Counted from the stretch's first letter, positions 1 to 10,046 are shown. The stretch is DNA of 64,000 bases from Mikania micrantha (GCA_009363875.1 CM018690.1:13237971-13301970), one strand, 5' to 3'. Translations and numbers: made by a program. The notes: generated from the sequence alone by a model not told the origin.

Positions 1-19
1 AAGTATCATTTCATTAGTT

Positions 20-176
20 ATTAAAAATTTTAATTATTCTTTAATCACTTAAAATACTTATTAATATGTATTTTAATCAATTTATATCAAAATATTGTTT
101 TATAATATTTAAATTTTATTACTATTTATTTAATATTTTATATTCATTCCGTGTAATACATGTGATAATAATCTAG
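20..176 (+). mobile_element. Helitron 3' terminus relic (copy 1)
   Basis: This AT-rich stretch ends in an imperfect hairpin (CCGTGTAATACATGTG, about 149-164), followed about 9 bases later by CTAG at 173-176 and then T. That is the layout of a Helitron 3' end: short hairpin, about 10 bases, CTRR, host T. It aligns with the better-preserved end at 1490-1646. The rest of this copy would lie left of the window or has decayed; no coding sequence is visible. Confidence 0.45.
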
Positions 177-787
177 TTTAATATAAAATAGTAAATAGTT
201 AATAATAGAATGAAGAAATTATAAAATTCTTAATTGTCATATTAATGAGTACCTTAACTAATAAAACAATAATTAAAAACTTCAATAACTATAAATATAA
301 TAATCGATGATCTTATTGATTTGTAAGAATTGATAGCATTGATCTAATTAACATGAAAACTTTAGTTCATATCATGTCAAAATCTAATTTTTGTAAATAA
401 ATAATATAAGGTATAATTTATGTAATTATTAAGCTTAAATAAGCCAATTTGAAAATATCATAATGGAAAAGACCAAAAATGTAACTTTCCTAACAATTTA
501 TTAATTTGGTTTTTAGAAAATTAACAAACATCATCCGTATAAATATAACATTTTTTAAAACTTTGATTTAAAGTTTATTTAAAAAAAACATTTTTTGAGA
601 AAATGGATTTTTTTCAAAAAATTTTGTTTTCTAAATATAACACAACATATTTCTTATTTTAAAATACTTTAATTTTTTTTAATCTTTTATTAAGTTTTTT
701 AATTGTGCTTTCATATAAAAAGATTTGATTTTAATTTTTTTTTAAAACTATTTTGCATATGAAAAAGGTAAATAATATTATTATTTT

Positions 788-826
<39 letters not shown>
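177..826. other. AT-rich non-coding stretch ending in an (ATT)n microsatellite
   Basis: No reading frame, RNA gene or recognisable element terminus was found here. The sequence is rich in A and T homopolymer runs. The last part, about 791-826, is an uninterrupted ATT/TTA microsatellite that abuts the proposed 5' end of the Helitron at 827. Confidence 0.6.
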
Positions 827-827
<1 letters not shown>

Positions 828-1646
828 CTTTCTAATCTAATAAACAAAAATAATTTTTGACACTTGTCAAATTCTCATATTTTTATTGCCACTTGTCATT
901 TTTTTATCAACTTATTTAATTATCTATCATATTAATCAATTACATTCTCTCTTATTGAATACTTATAATATTAATGTGTAATAATATTATTTGTCTTTTT
1001 TCATGCAAGGAAATAGTTTTTTAATAAATTAAAAATTAAATATTTTATTAAAAAGCACACTTAAAAAAGCTTATAAAATATGAAATTTTCTAAAAATTAA
1101 TATTTTTAAAAGTAATAAAAATATTTTAACTTAGTATTTTTACAGAATAAAAGTTTAATAAAAAAATTTTAAAAAATAAAATAAACTATAAATCATAGTT
1201 TTCAAATAATGGAATTTTTATAGACAAATAATGTTTCTTAAAACGAAATGCTTAAAAAATAATTATTTTAAACCAAAAGTTAAAAAAATGTTAGGAAAAA
1301 TTAAACTTTAGTTTTTTATGTTTAATGATATATTCAAATTAAGTCATATAACTTTAATAATTATATAAATTGTATATTATCTTGATTTGTAACAATTAGT
1401 TTTTGATAGAAAAGTAACTTAATTTTTAATATCAGTTAGTTTAAGAATCTTTATTATAACAAAACAAGTAGGTTACGTAATATTTTTTTAGTTATTGAAA
1501 ATTTTGATTATTATTTTATTATTTAAAATACTCAATTATATGTAATTTAATAAATTTATAACAAAATATTGTATAACTTTAAATTTTTATTACCATTTAT
1601 TCAATATTTTATATTCAATTCGTGTAATACACGGGATAATAATCTA
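827..1646 (+). mobile_element. Non-autonomous Helitron-like element
   Basis: The proposed 5' end is TC at 827-828 preceded by A, followed by the sort of AATAAACAAAAATAA...TTTGACACTTGTCA start common in plant Helitrons. The proposed 3' end has a hairpin (CGTGT-AAT-ACACG, 1621-1633), ten bases, CTAG at 1643-1646 and a following T. No Rep/helicase coding sequence is visible in the 820 bp, so it would be non-autonomous. The 3' end is well supported. The 5' end is inferred from its similarity to the oppositely oriented end at 1785, and the pairing of these two ends is the weakest step. Confidence 0.5.
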
Positions 1647-1785
1647 GTTATTTAATATAAGAGAGTATAATTATTTAATAAGAGAGATAATTGCGTATAT
1701 TGATCAAAAAGTGACATGTGGCAATGCCTGTGAAAAAATTTGACAAGTGAGAAAAAAAATATGTTTGTTTATTATAATAATAAGA
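1647..1785 (-). mobile_element. Helitron 5'-end fragment, opposite orientation
   Basis: Read on the minus strand, this begins TC after an A at 1785 and continues with an AATAAACAAAC...CACTTGTCAAA stretch like the start of the element at 827. The two 5' ends thus form an inverted pair (about 855-905 against 1707-1757). This copy has no visible 3' end and stops against the 3' end at 1646, so it is probably truncated. Confidence 0.35.
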
Positions 1786-2089
1786 TTTGTCCTAAATATA
1801 ATTCAAAATATAAGAAAACACAACCACATAAAAAATTGATGTTTGACGTCGATAGTTATCAATGATGAGTTAGATGTCTTATGTCAAAAATATATTTTCA
1901 TTGTAACTTGGCTGTTAACTTAGGGTCCTTGCCTATGAGGCTGACTTTATTTGAAGGTGTGAGCGATGAAACTTTCAATGATGATAATGAATATGATGAA
2001 AAAGATACAGTATCTCTCAAGAGAGGAAGATGAAATAAATGACGCTAAGAAGACGATGATGATCTTGAAGACAAACGTATTATATTAAA
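1786..2089. other. Non-coding spacer
   Basis: No supported gene or terminus. It includes a GATGATAATGAATATGATGA-type purine-rich stretch (about 1975-2065) that resembles an acidic coding segment, but it has no sustained reading frame. Confidence 0.5.
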
Positions 2090-2399
2090 AGAGTGAAATG
2101 TCATTTTATTCTCTGTGGTTTAGCAACTTTTGTCATTTTAGTCAAATACTTTAAATTTTGTCATTTTGGTCATTATGGTTTCCATTATATTGTCATTTTT
2201 GTTCCTGTGTTTTGGTTAATTTTTTCATTTTAATACAAGAATTTTAAATTTAATTGGACTAAAATGACAATAAAATTGAAAACATAATGACAAAAATACC
2301 ATAAAATTAAACAATAATGAACAAATGACAAAATTTAAACTATTAGAATAAAATGACAAAAATTGTCAAATCAAAAGGACTAAAATGACATTTTACTCT
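2090..2399. mobile_element. Foldback/MITE-like inverted-repeat element, about 310 bp
   Basis: The two halves are imperfect inverted copies of each other over about 150 bp each. The left starts AGAGTGAAATGTCATTTTA and the right, reverse-complemented, starts AGAGTAAAATGTCATTTTA. Internal GTCATTTT/AAAATGAC motifs recur at matching positions in both arms. It has no coding capacity. The flanks share ATTATA-like sequence but no clear target duplication, so the superfamily (Mutator-like or other) is undetermined. Confidence 0.65.
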
Positions 2400-2599
2400 A
2401 TTATAATTCAAATGAATGTATCTTATATTATTTGTTGTATACTCCCTAAATTATATACTTATACATAATTTTAGTTCTACATTATCTGATTATATTATTT
2501 TATACTTATACTAGCCTAAATCTTTTTTAAACATAACAATTTTTAAAATAGTTTTCTAAAACATCATTTAAGAAAACACATTTTTTTTTAGAAAAATTA

Positions 2600-2773
2600 A
2601 TAAATAATATTATTATTTTATCAATTAAACTTTTTATTACTTAAAATATTAATGTATAAGTAGTTTAAATCATATTTTATATCATAAAATAATTTATGTA
2701 TTTCAAATTGTATTTGATGATTGTTTATTACCTTTTTATTCAGTATAATATACGTGATAATAATATAATTTCT
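2600..2773 (+). repeat. Degenerate Helitron 3'-end-like repeat (copy 2)
   Basis: The last ~50 bases (AATATACGTGATAATAAT and upstream) align with the Helitron 3' ends at 176 and 1646. The CTAG terminus has changed to ATAA and the hairpin is reduced, so this is only a relic. Confidence 0.3.
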
Positions 2774-2791
2774 CTTATATAAAGTTAGAAA

Positions 2792-2914
2792 ATGTGAGAC
2801 CAGGCTATTTGTTAGAGGTTTGCCTTTTAGAATAGGAGGTCATGGGTTCACTCTCATGTAAATGTGTAATTATTGTGTAACTTAAGTGAGAGTAAGTTTA
2901 GCCTTTAAAAAAAA
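2792..2914 (+). mobile_element. Short tRNA-derived SINE with 16-bp target duplication
   Basis: The body is flanked by a perfect 16-bp direct repeat, TATATAAAGTTAGAAA, at 2776-2791 and 2915-2930. It carries a pol III B-box-like GGTTCACTCTC at 2845-2855, an A-box-like segment near 2802-2820 and a terminal A run at about 2907-2914. Flanking duplication, A tail and B box together make a SINE the best reading. At 123 bp it is short for the class. Confidence 0.75.
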
Positions 2915-3123
2915 TATATAAAGTTAGAAATAACCTCGAAACTTCTAAAAGGATCACTAATTTTCCCTTTAAATTTGGCAGACTTTTACGACTTTCCATA
3001 AACTTAGCACTAATAATGAGTCTTTTCTCTAGTTTAACCATATATCACATTTATGATTCTTTACACTTTTTGTATGGTTGTGAGTACAAATATATGTTTG
3101 AATGTATATGATAATATTGGTTA

Positions 3124-3290
3124 ATTTTTTTTTTCTTAAAGGCAGAAGATCCCGTCGTATTACCTTTAGTTATCCTAACGATTGGTAACTAAAATCGATT
3201 CCACGATCGCCGACTGTGAGACCGTACCCCCTAATATACGGGAAACCCGTGGAATGGGTAAACTATCGCCCCCATTGCTTAAATGATACC
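3124..3290 (-). mobile_element. SINE relic, 3' part (minus strand)
   Basis: A run of T at 3124-3133 (an A tail on the minus strand) is followed by sequence that aligns with the 3' part of the SINE at 33472-33769. Both have an ATCGCC-ACTGTGAGACCGTA-like core and GGAA-CC-GTGGAAT-GGTAAA further on. The tRNA-like head and the flanking duplication could not be found, so it is truncated or old. Confidence 0.5.
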
Positions 3291-3450
3291 TCTTTTGTTA
3301 TATTTTGATATTGAATCTAACATGGAAATCATTTTTGAGAACCAGAGATCACTTAAATGAACCTGAAATTTCAAAGATTAAGCATACAAGATGATCGATA
3401 GTTCGAGTGTGTGGAATGGCTCTATAAAGAAAATAGTGAAGCAACGTTCA
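3291..3450. other. Pre-insertion flank of Gypsy-1
   Basis: Unique-looking sequence without a gene. Its last five bases, GTTCA (3446-3450), pair with ATTCA after the right LTR (28859-28863) as a target duplication with one mismatch. Confidence 0.5.
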
Positions 3451-4103
3451 TGTAACACCCCGACCGATGGCGGAAACGTCGGGATGTCACGAGGGATGTG
3501 TAGATTTTTCAAAAGCTCGTGGGCATCTAAATCAAATCATCATATATCAGTCAATCAACCAAAATAAGTACACAAAAATCATGTCTAACATGAATTAGTT
3601 ACATCAATTACAAAAAGAATTAACTATCTAACTAAATTCAATTCGCCAGAATTTCAGTTAATTAGCTAAGTCCAAGATCCTATATGATGACCTCCAAAAG
3701 TTTGAGTCCTTCATCCTCAACCTACTTTGCTTCATTACCTGAAACATGTAGGAAAATCAAGTGTCAACTACTAAGTAGTTGGTGAGTAATCATAAGTTTT
3801 TATACTTAAAAGGATTTTATAAAATGAGTAGAAAGATTTGTGTTTGAAAAGAGTTTTATAAAAAAAGTTTTAGAAAAATGAGTATAAAAACTTATAGTTT
3901 ATCTGAGAAGATCCACAAGAGTACCTGCGTGACAATCCAATACATATCCCAACACAACCAATCAAACACATAAACAATCACATAATCACATATCAATTCA
4001 GTCATAGACAATCAGAGATAATCATAGTTAATAATAGATAATCAAACACATAACCATCCAACCAATCTCAACATCAATATTCTCAAATAATATCTGTGAC
4101 TAT

Positions 4104-4360
4104 ACATGGTCATTATGTAATTAACATAAGTTAAAAACATGATCCATGGAGTGGAAGCTATCCACGTGAAAATACATGAAACCAATGCAATTAACCAAGG
4201 TCAAAGGCATTGTTTCACGGAGTTATGATAATCCAAGTGGCTATACATGTAATCTTTGTTATTGACCAAAGTCAATAACAATCTTTACACGGATGTGGTA
4301 TCCCACGTGACAATACATGTGATCATTGCGTATAACCAAGGTCATCAGCAATGTCACACG
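4104..4360 (-). repeat. Four tandem hairpin units with covarying stems (left LTR)
   Basis: Four degenerate units of about 70 bp each share an ACATG(T) start, a loop like TTAACCAAGGTCA and a CAC-GG-type tail. Next to the loop, each unit has arms that differ in sequence but pair: unit 2 CAATGC/GCATTG (4183-4188, 4207-4212), unit 3 TTGTTATTG/CAATAACAA (4256-4264, 4273-4281), unit 4 CATTGC/GCAATG (4324-4329, 4348-4353). Unit 1 pairs imperfectly (4106-4113 with 4139-4147). The same array is at 26072-26328 in the other LTR. Confidence 0.7.
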
Positions 4361-5104
4361 GAGTTTTAATAATCAATGTAATTCCATAATATAAATATCT
4401 TGTTGATAAACATGTATTATCCTTGTGTTATCAAAATAATATTTGAATTTGGTATACATGTTTCACCTCCGAGTTTTAAAACAAAATAGTTTAAAGAAAG
4501 GGAGGTTATGAGAACTCACCTGAGTCCTTCGTACAATGTTTGTGTAGAATGCGCGCTCGCGTACGTAACCCAAAGCAATTCAACAATCTGTGATTATAAT
4601 ATGTTTCATATTTATAAGTATATTGTATTATTTCGATTATGCGTTCATAAGTGTTTACTCTTGACTATTGAAGACACTATAAACTTTGTTAACTTACTTT
4701 CAATTTAAGATAATTTCCTCCCCGTATGTAAGTGGTCATCATCACGTTCTAGTTTAGACTCGTGAATCTTATTTATTCATATGATGAAAATAATTCATGG
4801 TTTCTTAAGTGTTATTCCCCAAAGGTATGTAAATTTTAAAATGATCACTTTGTTCATGCTCATATATATACATGTGCATGCATGTCTTATTAATTCGATC
4901 CATCCTTATAAACTAAGCTATAACCATTCAATTTTTATTTAAGACTATGATACATGGTTCATTTTATCAAGAAAAGGTGGCAAACAAATCAATAACTCAT
5001 GCATACATTGTTTATTCCATCCCCCTAATCCTTTATTCATCCCCCAACATTCAGTTAATGCGTTTAAGCCTTAACAGCCCTTGACCCAACCCTAGAACCA
5101 GCGA

Positions 5105-5635
5105 ACCTATAGGTTCGCTGCCCTCTGGCCCAAGGTTCGCCCCTAAAGGGGTTCGGCTAGTTAATCCTGATGGTTCGGCTAGGAGACACCCGACTAGGTT
5201 CGCTGAAATAAAAGGGGTTCGTGTGATGTTTGGGTCGATCATAAAAGGTTCGTGGAAGTAGGGTTTCATTGCAAGTCTAAGATAGTTCGGCCAACAATAG
5301 CTTCGGCTGGCCAAGGTTCGGCCAGCCTTTGGTTCGTTGGTTCCCATTAGGGTTCGTGGCCATCTATATGGTTCGTGCATAAGCAGGGGTTCGCAGCCAT
5401 AGTCTTCGGCCCAATGCAAAGGTTCGGCCCAACCATGTTGGTCTCAACAGAAGGTCCGGGGCTTGGCTAGGGTTCGCCGGCCAATGGTTCGCCACCCCAT
5501 GGGTTCGTGGGTGTATTGACAGTTGAAGGTTCGGCCCTAGCTCAAGTCATACAGGTTCGTTCAGTAGCATGAGGGTTCGGCCACCTGGTTTTCCCAACCA
5601 AGAAAGGTTCGGCTAGAACCTTACAGGTTCGCCAA
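5105..5635 (-). repeat. GGTTCG motif array (CGAACC in element sense), left LTR
   Basis: About twenty copies of GGTTCG occur within roughly 530 bp, usually 15-35 bases apart, with variable sequence between them (GGTTCGGCC, GGTTCGTGG, GGTTCGCCA and similar). On the element's sense strand they read CGAACC. The array lies downstream of the proposed TATA box, so it should be in the transcribed R-U5 leader. No long intact frame runs through it; short frames here are chance. Confidence 0.8.
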
Positions 5636-6035
5636 CCTGTGAGTCGCGATCCAGCAGCTCCTGCATCATCATCTTCGACATCCAGAGGGTTATAAGGTCG
5701 TCTAGGCTTCCCATGGCTCGACAATAACATGTTTAAACCAAACAAAAACCCTAAAATCGTTTTTAAGTAGATAACCATTTATACTTTAGATTTCTTAAAA
5801 ATTACCGAAAATAAATGCTCAGATTTACCTCTATATGTCGGCTGGATTTGAGATTTCTTTATATCTTCTTGTTCCTCTCAATCGTGTGGTCGTTTTGGGC
5901 CAAGAATCATGCGAATCCGTCAAGGAACGAGCTCAAAAAGTTAGAGAGAAGTTGGGTGTTATGTGGGTGACGAAATTTAGAAGTTAGAGAGAGAAAGGTG
6001 TGTTGGTGAATGAGGAAGAAGAAGACCTCATTCTT

Positions 6036-6043
6036 CCTTATAT
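6036..6043 (-). promoter_or_regulatory. Possible TATA box of Gypsy-1 LTR
   Basis: On the minus strand this reads ATATAAGG within GCGATATAAGGAAGAATG. It is followed downstream by a pyrimidine-rich CTTCTTCTTCC stretch typical of plant LTR transcription starts. The same site is at 27845-27852 in the right LTR. It is assigned by position only. Confidence 0.4.
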
Positions 6044-6589
6044 CGCGTACTAACCCCATGTGTCCGGTCTCGTTTTTATCGCGATAAAATAAATATTGTG
6101 CTCGGTTTTTAACGTAAACATTTTTAAAGCATAAAACATTTAAATAAATAGTTTTCGTGTTAACTAAGATGATTTTAAATAATTTATTTCGTGAAACGAT
6201 TTCGTTTCATTTACGGTCAATTATTTATTTATTTAATTAAAATGGTTTATTCGATTTTTGTTTTTACGTTATGATTCCTAATAAACATTATTAACTCCTT
6301 TTTATGAATTTAATATCATTAATTATTATTTTGATATCTCGTGGAAACGCGTTACTTACGTACGTATTCGTAAATATCGTCACCTTTGCGAATCCGACGT
6401 TCTTATCGTATTTCGATTTGATTTATTATTTATGGAATATCGTTTCAGAATATTAAACTTAATAATTATATTCGTGTGAATCGTCACCCACGCGAATAAA
6501 TTTATTAAGTTAATATTTCTAAATTAATATTCGCGTTTAAGTCATATTCGTTAACTCACCATCGCGTTATCATTTTCGACTTTTTATTA

Positions 6590-6955
6590 TGTAGAGCCCG
6601 CCAAACGATGAAGACTGACAAAGTCAACCCGGAAGAGTCAAAGTTTTTGGATAATTTCGTGTACAGCTTTTCGAGTACACGAAGTTATCGTGTACTCGAA
6701 GCTTTTGTATCTAGATTTCGTGTACACCTAGGCCTAGTATAAATAGACGTATTTTGTACAGGTTTAGGTTGGAATCCCGAGGCATACGCTCTCTAGACGT
6801 ATTGAGGCGCTTGTACTCGAAGTTTTGCAATATTTATAAAGTTTGCATTTTTCTACTTGCTTTCGTGTTTCTAACTTGGATTCCGCACTCGTTAGAGATC
6901 ATTGATGATGTTTACAGAGATAAAGTTTGGATCTTGATCAGTTTGAGGACCTACA
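6590..6955 (+). repeat. Copia 5' LTR
   Basis: 366 bp, starting TG after the target duplication and ending CA just before the primer-binding site. It contains a TATA box at 6738-6745 and copies of the TTCGAGTACA/TGTACTCGAA motif. An 84-codon frame starting in it at 6754 is repeated in the 3' LTR, has no family resemblance and is treated as chance. Confidence 0.95.
6738..6745 (+). promoter_or_regulatory. TATA box of copia LTR
   Basis: TATAAATA in the context CCTAGTATAAATAGACG, about 150 bp into the LTR. The copy in the 3' LTR is at 18557-18564. Position and motif fit the promoter that starts the genomic RNA. Confidence 0.7.
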
Positions 6956-6957
6956 AG

Positions 6958-6969
6958 TGGTATCAGAGC
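6958..6969 (+). promoter_or_regulatory. Copia primer-binding site (tRNA-iMet)
   Basis: TGGTATCAGAGC, two bases after the 5' LTR, is complementary to the 3' end of plant initiator methionine tRNA and is where minus-strand DNA synthesis is primed. Confidence 0.93.
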
Positions 6970-7104
6970 TTGAGTGCTCTTTTCATCATCAAGGTAACAA
7001 CTTTCTGAAGCAAGTTTTATACTTTATCATTCTTCTCTACTTCATCTAGCTGCTGTGTAAATTTGGGACTCCAAATCTTAAGAAATATTTTTATAAAATT
7101 TTTC

Positions 7105-7350
7105 TTAAGTATTTTCGAGTTCAAAATTTTCGAGTTCAGCTATTTCGAGTACAGCTAGAGTGTTCGAAGTATAAATATTTTTCGAGTACAAGAGGAGTTC
7201 GACTACATAATTTCGAATACAGTGTTAGATTCGAATACACACAGGATTTAGAGTACAAGAGAATTTTTCGAGTACAAGAATATTTTCGAGTACAAGAATA
7301 TTTTCGAGTACAGGGATATTTTCGATTACAAGGAGTTTCGAGTACAGATT
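7105..7350 (+). repeat. TTCGAGTACA motif array in the copia leader
   Basis: About a dozen copies of TTCGAGTACA and close variants (TTCGAATACA, TTCGATTACA) occur in 245 bp, including short near-perfect tandem units of TATTTTCGAGTACAAGAA. The same motif recurs in the LTR and ahead of the third ORF. It lies in the untranslated leader before gag. Confidence 0.75.
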
Positions 7351-7430
7351 TGTCTGTTTAACTTTGAGCAGTATCTACAGGGAGCTACAGGGAATTCGTG
7401 TACTGGACTTAGAAAATTTTCTGATTCATC

Positions 7431-10046
7431 ATGGCTTCAAAGAATCTGACAAATTTGTCCAACTTACTCAATCTGGACAATGAAATCGGCACCGGAACAA
7501 AGCCACCAAGGCTCGTGTCAGGAGATAACTTCCAAGATTGGAAGTTCAGATTTCAGTCATTCATCAAGTATACCGATCCAAAGCTTTGGAGATCGATTGA
7601 GGAGGGTCCCTATGTACCCTCATACCAGAGTGAGATCAATGGTCCTCTTGTTCCCAAGGATCCGGAATTGTACACCGACAATGACATACTCATGATGGAA
7701 AAGGATGAAAAGGCATATGCTTCGATTACAATGGCCTTATCGACTGATGTTGCTCATGGATTTAAGGAGCACAAGACTGCTAAGGAACTCTGGAATGCCT
7801 TGGTTGAAAGATTTGAAGGAAATGAGGACATGCGAGAAAGTCGGAAGGATATGCTCAGGCAGAGATTTAACATGTTTAATCACATCAAGGGAGAGTCTCT
7901 TGAAGCACAACTTAACAGATTTACACATCTGATGACTGAGATGACTAGTTCTGGAATTGAGATGAGAAAGGGAGAAGTAAACAAGAAGCTGCTAAACTCA
8001 TTACCTTACACTTGGAATTCAAATTGTACAACAATCAAAAGGACCAAAGATATGTACAAGACTTCTTTGAGTGAGCTGATCTCAATAATCAACTCCTATG
8101 ATATGGATGATAAGCAGAGAGCACTGAATCATGCCAGCTTAATGGGCATTGCTCCTGTCTCTGAAAACTCTGCCCTTCTGTCAGCAATCAATCATCAATC
8201 ATCAGGAATGCAGCACTATCAGCCCTCTTCATCTCATGTAATTCCTTTTGAGACTGCATTCTTATCATCTGGACAAACCGGATCAGTACCTAAAGTCAAT
8301 CTAGAAAGTGAAGAGAATCTGCTGTTGTTTAAAGGATTCATGAATAGCTACAATGCTTTCATAGCAGGAGAATTGGCACCATCCAATCTCACTCAAGACA
8401 ACCTAGAGCAAATCAATCCAGCCGATGTTGAAGAAATGGATATCTCGTGGCAGATGACAATGGCAGTTTTCAGAGCAAAGAAGTTCATCAAGCGTTATGG
8501 AAGAAACAGCTTTGGAAACAATCCAGGAAAGAAGCTCTATTTTGATAAGTCAAAGCTGCGATGTTACAACTGTGACCAACCGGGTCACTTTGCCAGAGAA
8601 TGTAAGCAGCCAAAGGTGGATAAAAAAGGAGAGAAGAAACCTGAAGAGAAATCCGGGACGGCAGCTGCGGGAGGAAGCTCTAGCACATCTAAAGCGTTGG
8701 TGACTCAGGAGACTGACTCCTATGACTGGAGTGATCAGGTGCAGGAATTAGAGCTGACTTTAAGTCATGCATTCATGGCCGAGGTGGACGACAAACAGAA
8801 GGAGGTAACTGAAAATCTTTGCTCTACCTCATGCATTGATAAAGTATTTAAGTACAGATCACATAATGAATCATTAATCAAAGAAGTAACTAAACTTAAA
8901 TACTTTAACTCAGAATTTCTTAAAAATGAGGGTATTTTCAAAAGAAAACTTGAGGCCGAGGGTCGGGATGTGGCAAGGCTAAAGGAACTTTTAAGTGACA
9001 AAGAGTCCAACTATCGAGATGCTCGACGCAAAATCGATGAACTCACTTTAGAGTTGGACCAAGTTAAAACTCAGCTTTCTAAAACTTCAGTAAAATGCGA
9101 AAAGTTTGATTACTCAAGCAAAGTTTTAGAAAACATGGTAAACATACAATACCGGGTAAAGAAGGGTAAGGGTGTTGGTTATACTGAGTGTGAACCACCT
9201 TTTAATCATAACTACTCAAGCATGCCAAGGATCAACACATCTGTTGATGACTTGCAATCAGACTCTGATTGTACTTATGATTTTCCCACAAATCCTGTTG
9301 TTCTTGCAGTTGACCCTATTATGACTAATGATTCTGAGGTTTGTGCAGAAAAACTAAGTGTTTCAGGTTCAGAGGAGAAGGAGGTAGAAAGAAGTGCTAG
9401 GAGGAGCACGGATTGTTCAACATCTACAAGACAATCATCTTTTGTTCCAAAAACTGATTTTGTTGGAAAATTTGATGAAATTAATATTAAGCCTAATGAT
9501 ATGTTAAAAAGTTTTCAGAAAACATTTGCTATAAATCTTGTCTCACAATCAACTTCCTCTCCTTTGACCAAGCAGGCAGTCAAGGCTCATTCCACAGTTA
9601 CTAAAGAGGGGGTTCCACAGTTGAATCCCAACTGTGAACCTTATGTTCCAACTGGGTCCTTGGAACAAATTTTCTCAAACTTATCCTCTGGTCAAAGTAA
9701 ATGTGATGTTAAGCCCTTTGATCCAATTGAATTTCACCAAAAGGTCTGCTGCTATGCATGTGGGAAACCAGGCCACATTGCTAGACACTGTCTGCACCGA
9801 CCTACTGAATTCTTCTATGGGAAGAATCAGAAGGTCATACCTAAGGCTAAACTAGTTAACAAACATGTGAGGACTGTACCATCCTCCAAGCCTAAGGCAA
9901 CCTCTCAAAAGGGGACTCAGACTCAGACTCCTTCCACTGCAAAAAGACATAAGAAATCAAACAAAACACAATATGGTTTTCGTAAGCAAAATCAAAGAAT
10001 TTTCAAAACTAAGATAAACCAGTTGACCAGGGCAGTGGAAGCATGA
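7431..10046 (+). CDS. gag: Copia Gag polyprotein (Sirevirus type)
   Basis: An intact 871-residue frame encoding the capsid/nucleocapsid protein that packages the element RNA. The start at 7431 is the first ATG after the leader, and MASKNLTNLSN leads into a typical copia gag region (SGDNFQDWKFRFQSFI, then LWNALVERFEG, about residues 30-130). There are two CCHC zinc knuckles: CYNCDQPGHFAREC at about 378 and CYACGKPGHIARHC at about 774. Between them lies a charged, probably coiled-coil region (about 470-590). Most copia Gags are 300-400 residues with one knuckle; the length and spacing fit Sireviruses. The stop overlaps a following ATG (ATGA at 10043-10046). Confidence 0.93.
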   Translation: MASKNLTNLSNLLNLDNEIGTGTKPPRLVSGDNFQDWKFRFQSFIKYTDPKLWRSIEEGPYVPSYQSEINGPLVPKDPELYTDNDILMMEKDEKAYASITMALSTDVAHGFKEHKTAKELWNALVERFEGNEDMRESRKDMLRQRFNMFNHIKGESLEAQLNRFTHLMTEMTSSGIEMRKGEVNKKLLNSLPYTWNSNCTTIKRTKDMYKTSLSELISIINSYDMDDKQRALNHASLMGIAPVSENSALLSAINHQSSGMQHYQPSSSHVIPFETAFLSSGQTGSVPKVNLESEENLLLFKGFMNSYNAFIAGELAPSNLTQDNLEQINPADVEEMDISWQMTMAVFRAKKFIKRYGRNSFGNNPGKKLYFDKSKLRCYNCDQPGHFARECKQPKVDKKGEKKPEEKSGTAAAGGSSSTSKALVTQETDSYDWSDQVQELELTLSHAFMAEVDDKQKEVTENLCSTSCIDKVFKYRSHNESLIKEVTKLKYFNSEFLKNEGIFKRKLEAEGRDVARLKELLSDKESNYRDARRKIDELTLELDQVKTQLSKTSVKCEKFDYSSKVLENMVNIQYRVKKGKGVGYTECEPPFNHNYSSMPRINTSVDDLQSDSDCTYDFPTNPVVLAVDPIMTNDSEVCAEKLSVSGSEEKEVERSARRSTDCSTSTRQSSFVPKTDFVGKFDEINIKPNDMLKSFQKTFAINLVSQSTSSPLTKQAVKAHSTVTKEGVPQLNPNCEPYVPTGSLEQIFSNLSSGQSKCDVKPFDPIEFHQKVCCYACGKPGHIARHCLHRPTEFFYGKNQKVIPKAKLVNKHVRTVPSSKPKATSQKGTQTQTPSTAKRHKKSNKTQYGFRKQNQRIFKTKINQLTRAVEA

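Larger units (their letters stand above)
3451..6589 (-). repeat. Gypsy-1 3' LTR, first segment
   Basis: Begins TGTAACACCC, as the right LTR does at 25421, and stays collinear with it up to the copia insertion at 6590. It contains about 180 bp (about 4838-5020) that the right LTR lacks. It includes the four hairpin units (4104-4360) and the GGTTCG array (5105-5635). The remainder of this LTR continues at 18775. Confidence 0.93.

Noticed and set aside
4508..4708. 66-codon plus-strand frame in the Gypsy-1 LTR
   Set aside because: It repeats in the other LTR (26368-26619) with a different upstream start and no family resemblance; it lies in untranslated LTR sequence.
5051..5419. 122-codon minus-strand frame
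   Set aside because: It runs through the GGTTCG array and is broken in the other LTR; open by composition only.
6754..7008. 84-codon frame starting in the copia LTR
   Set aside because: The same frame starts in the 3' LTR at 18573 and diverges at the LTR end; it overlaps the primer-binding site.
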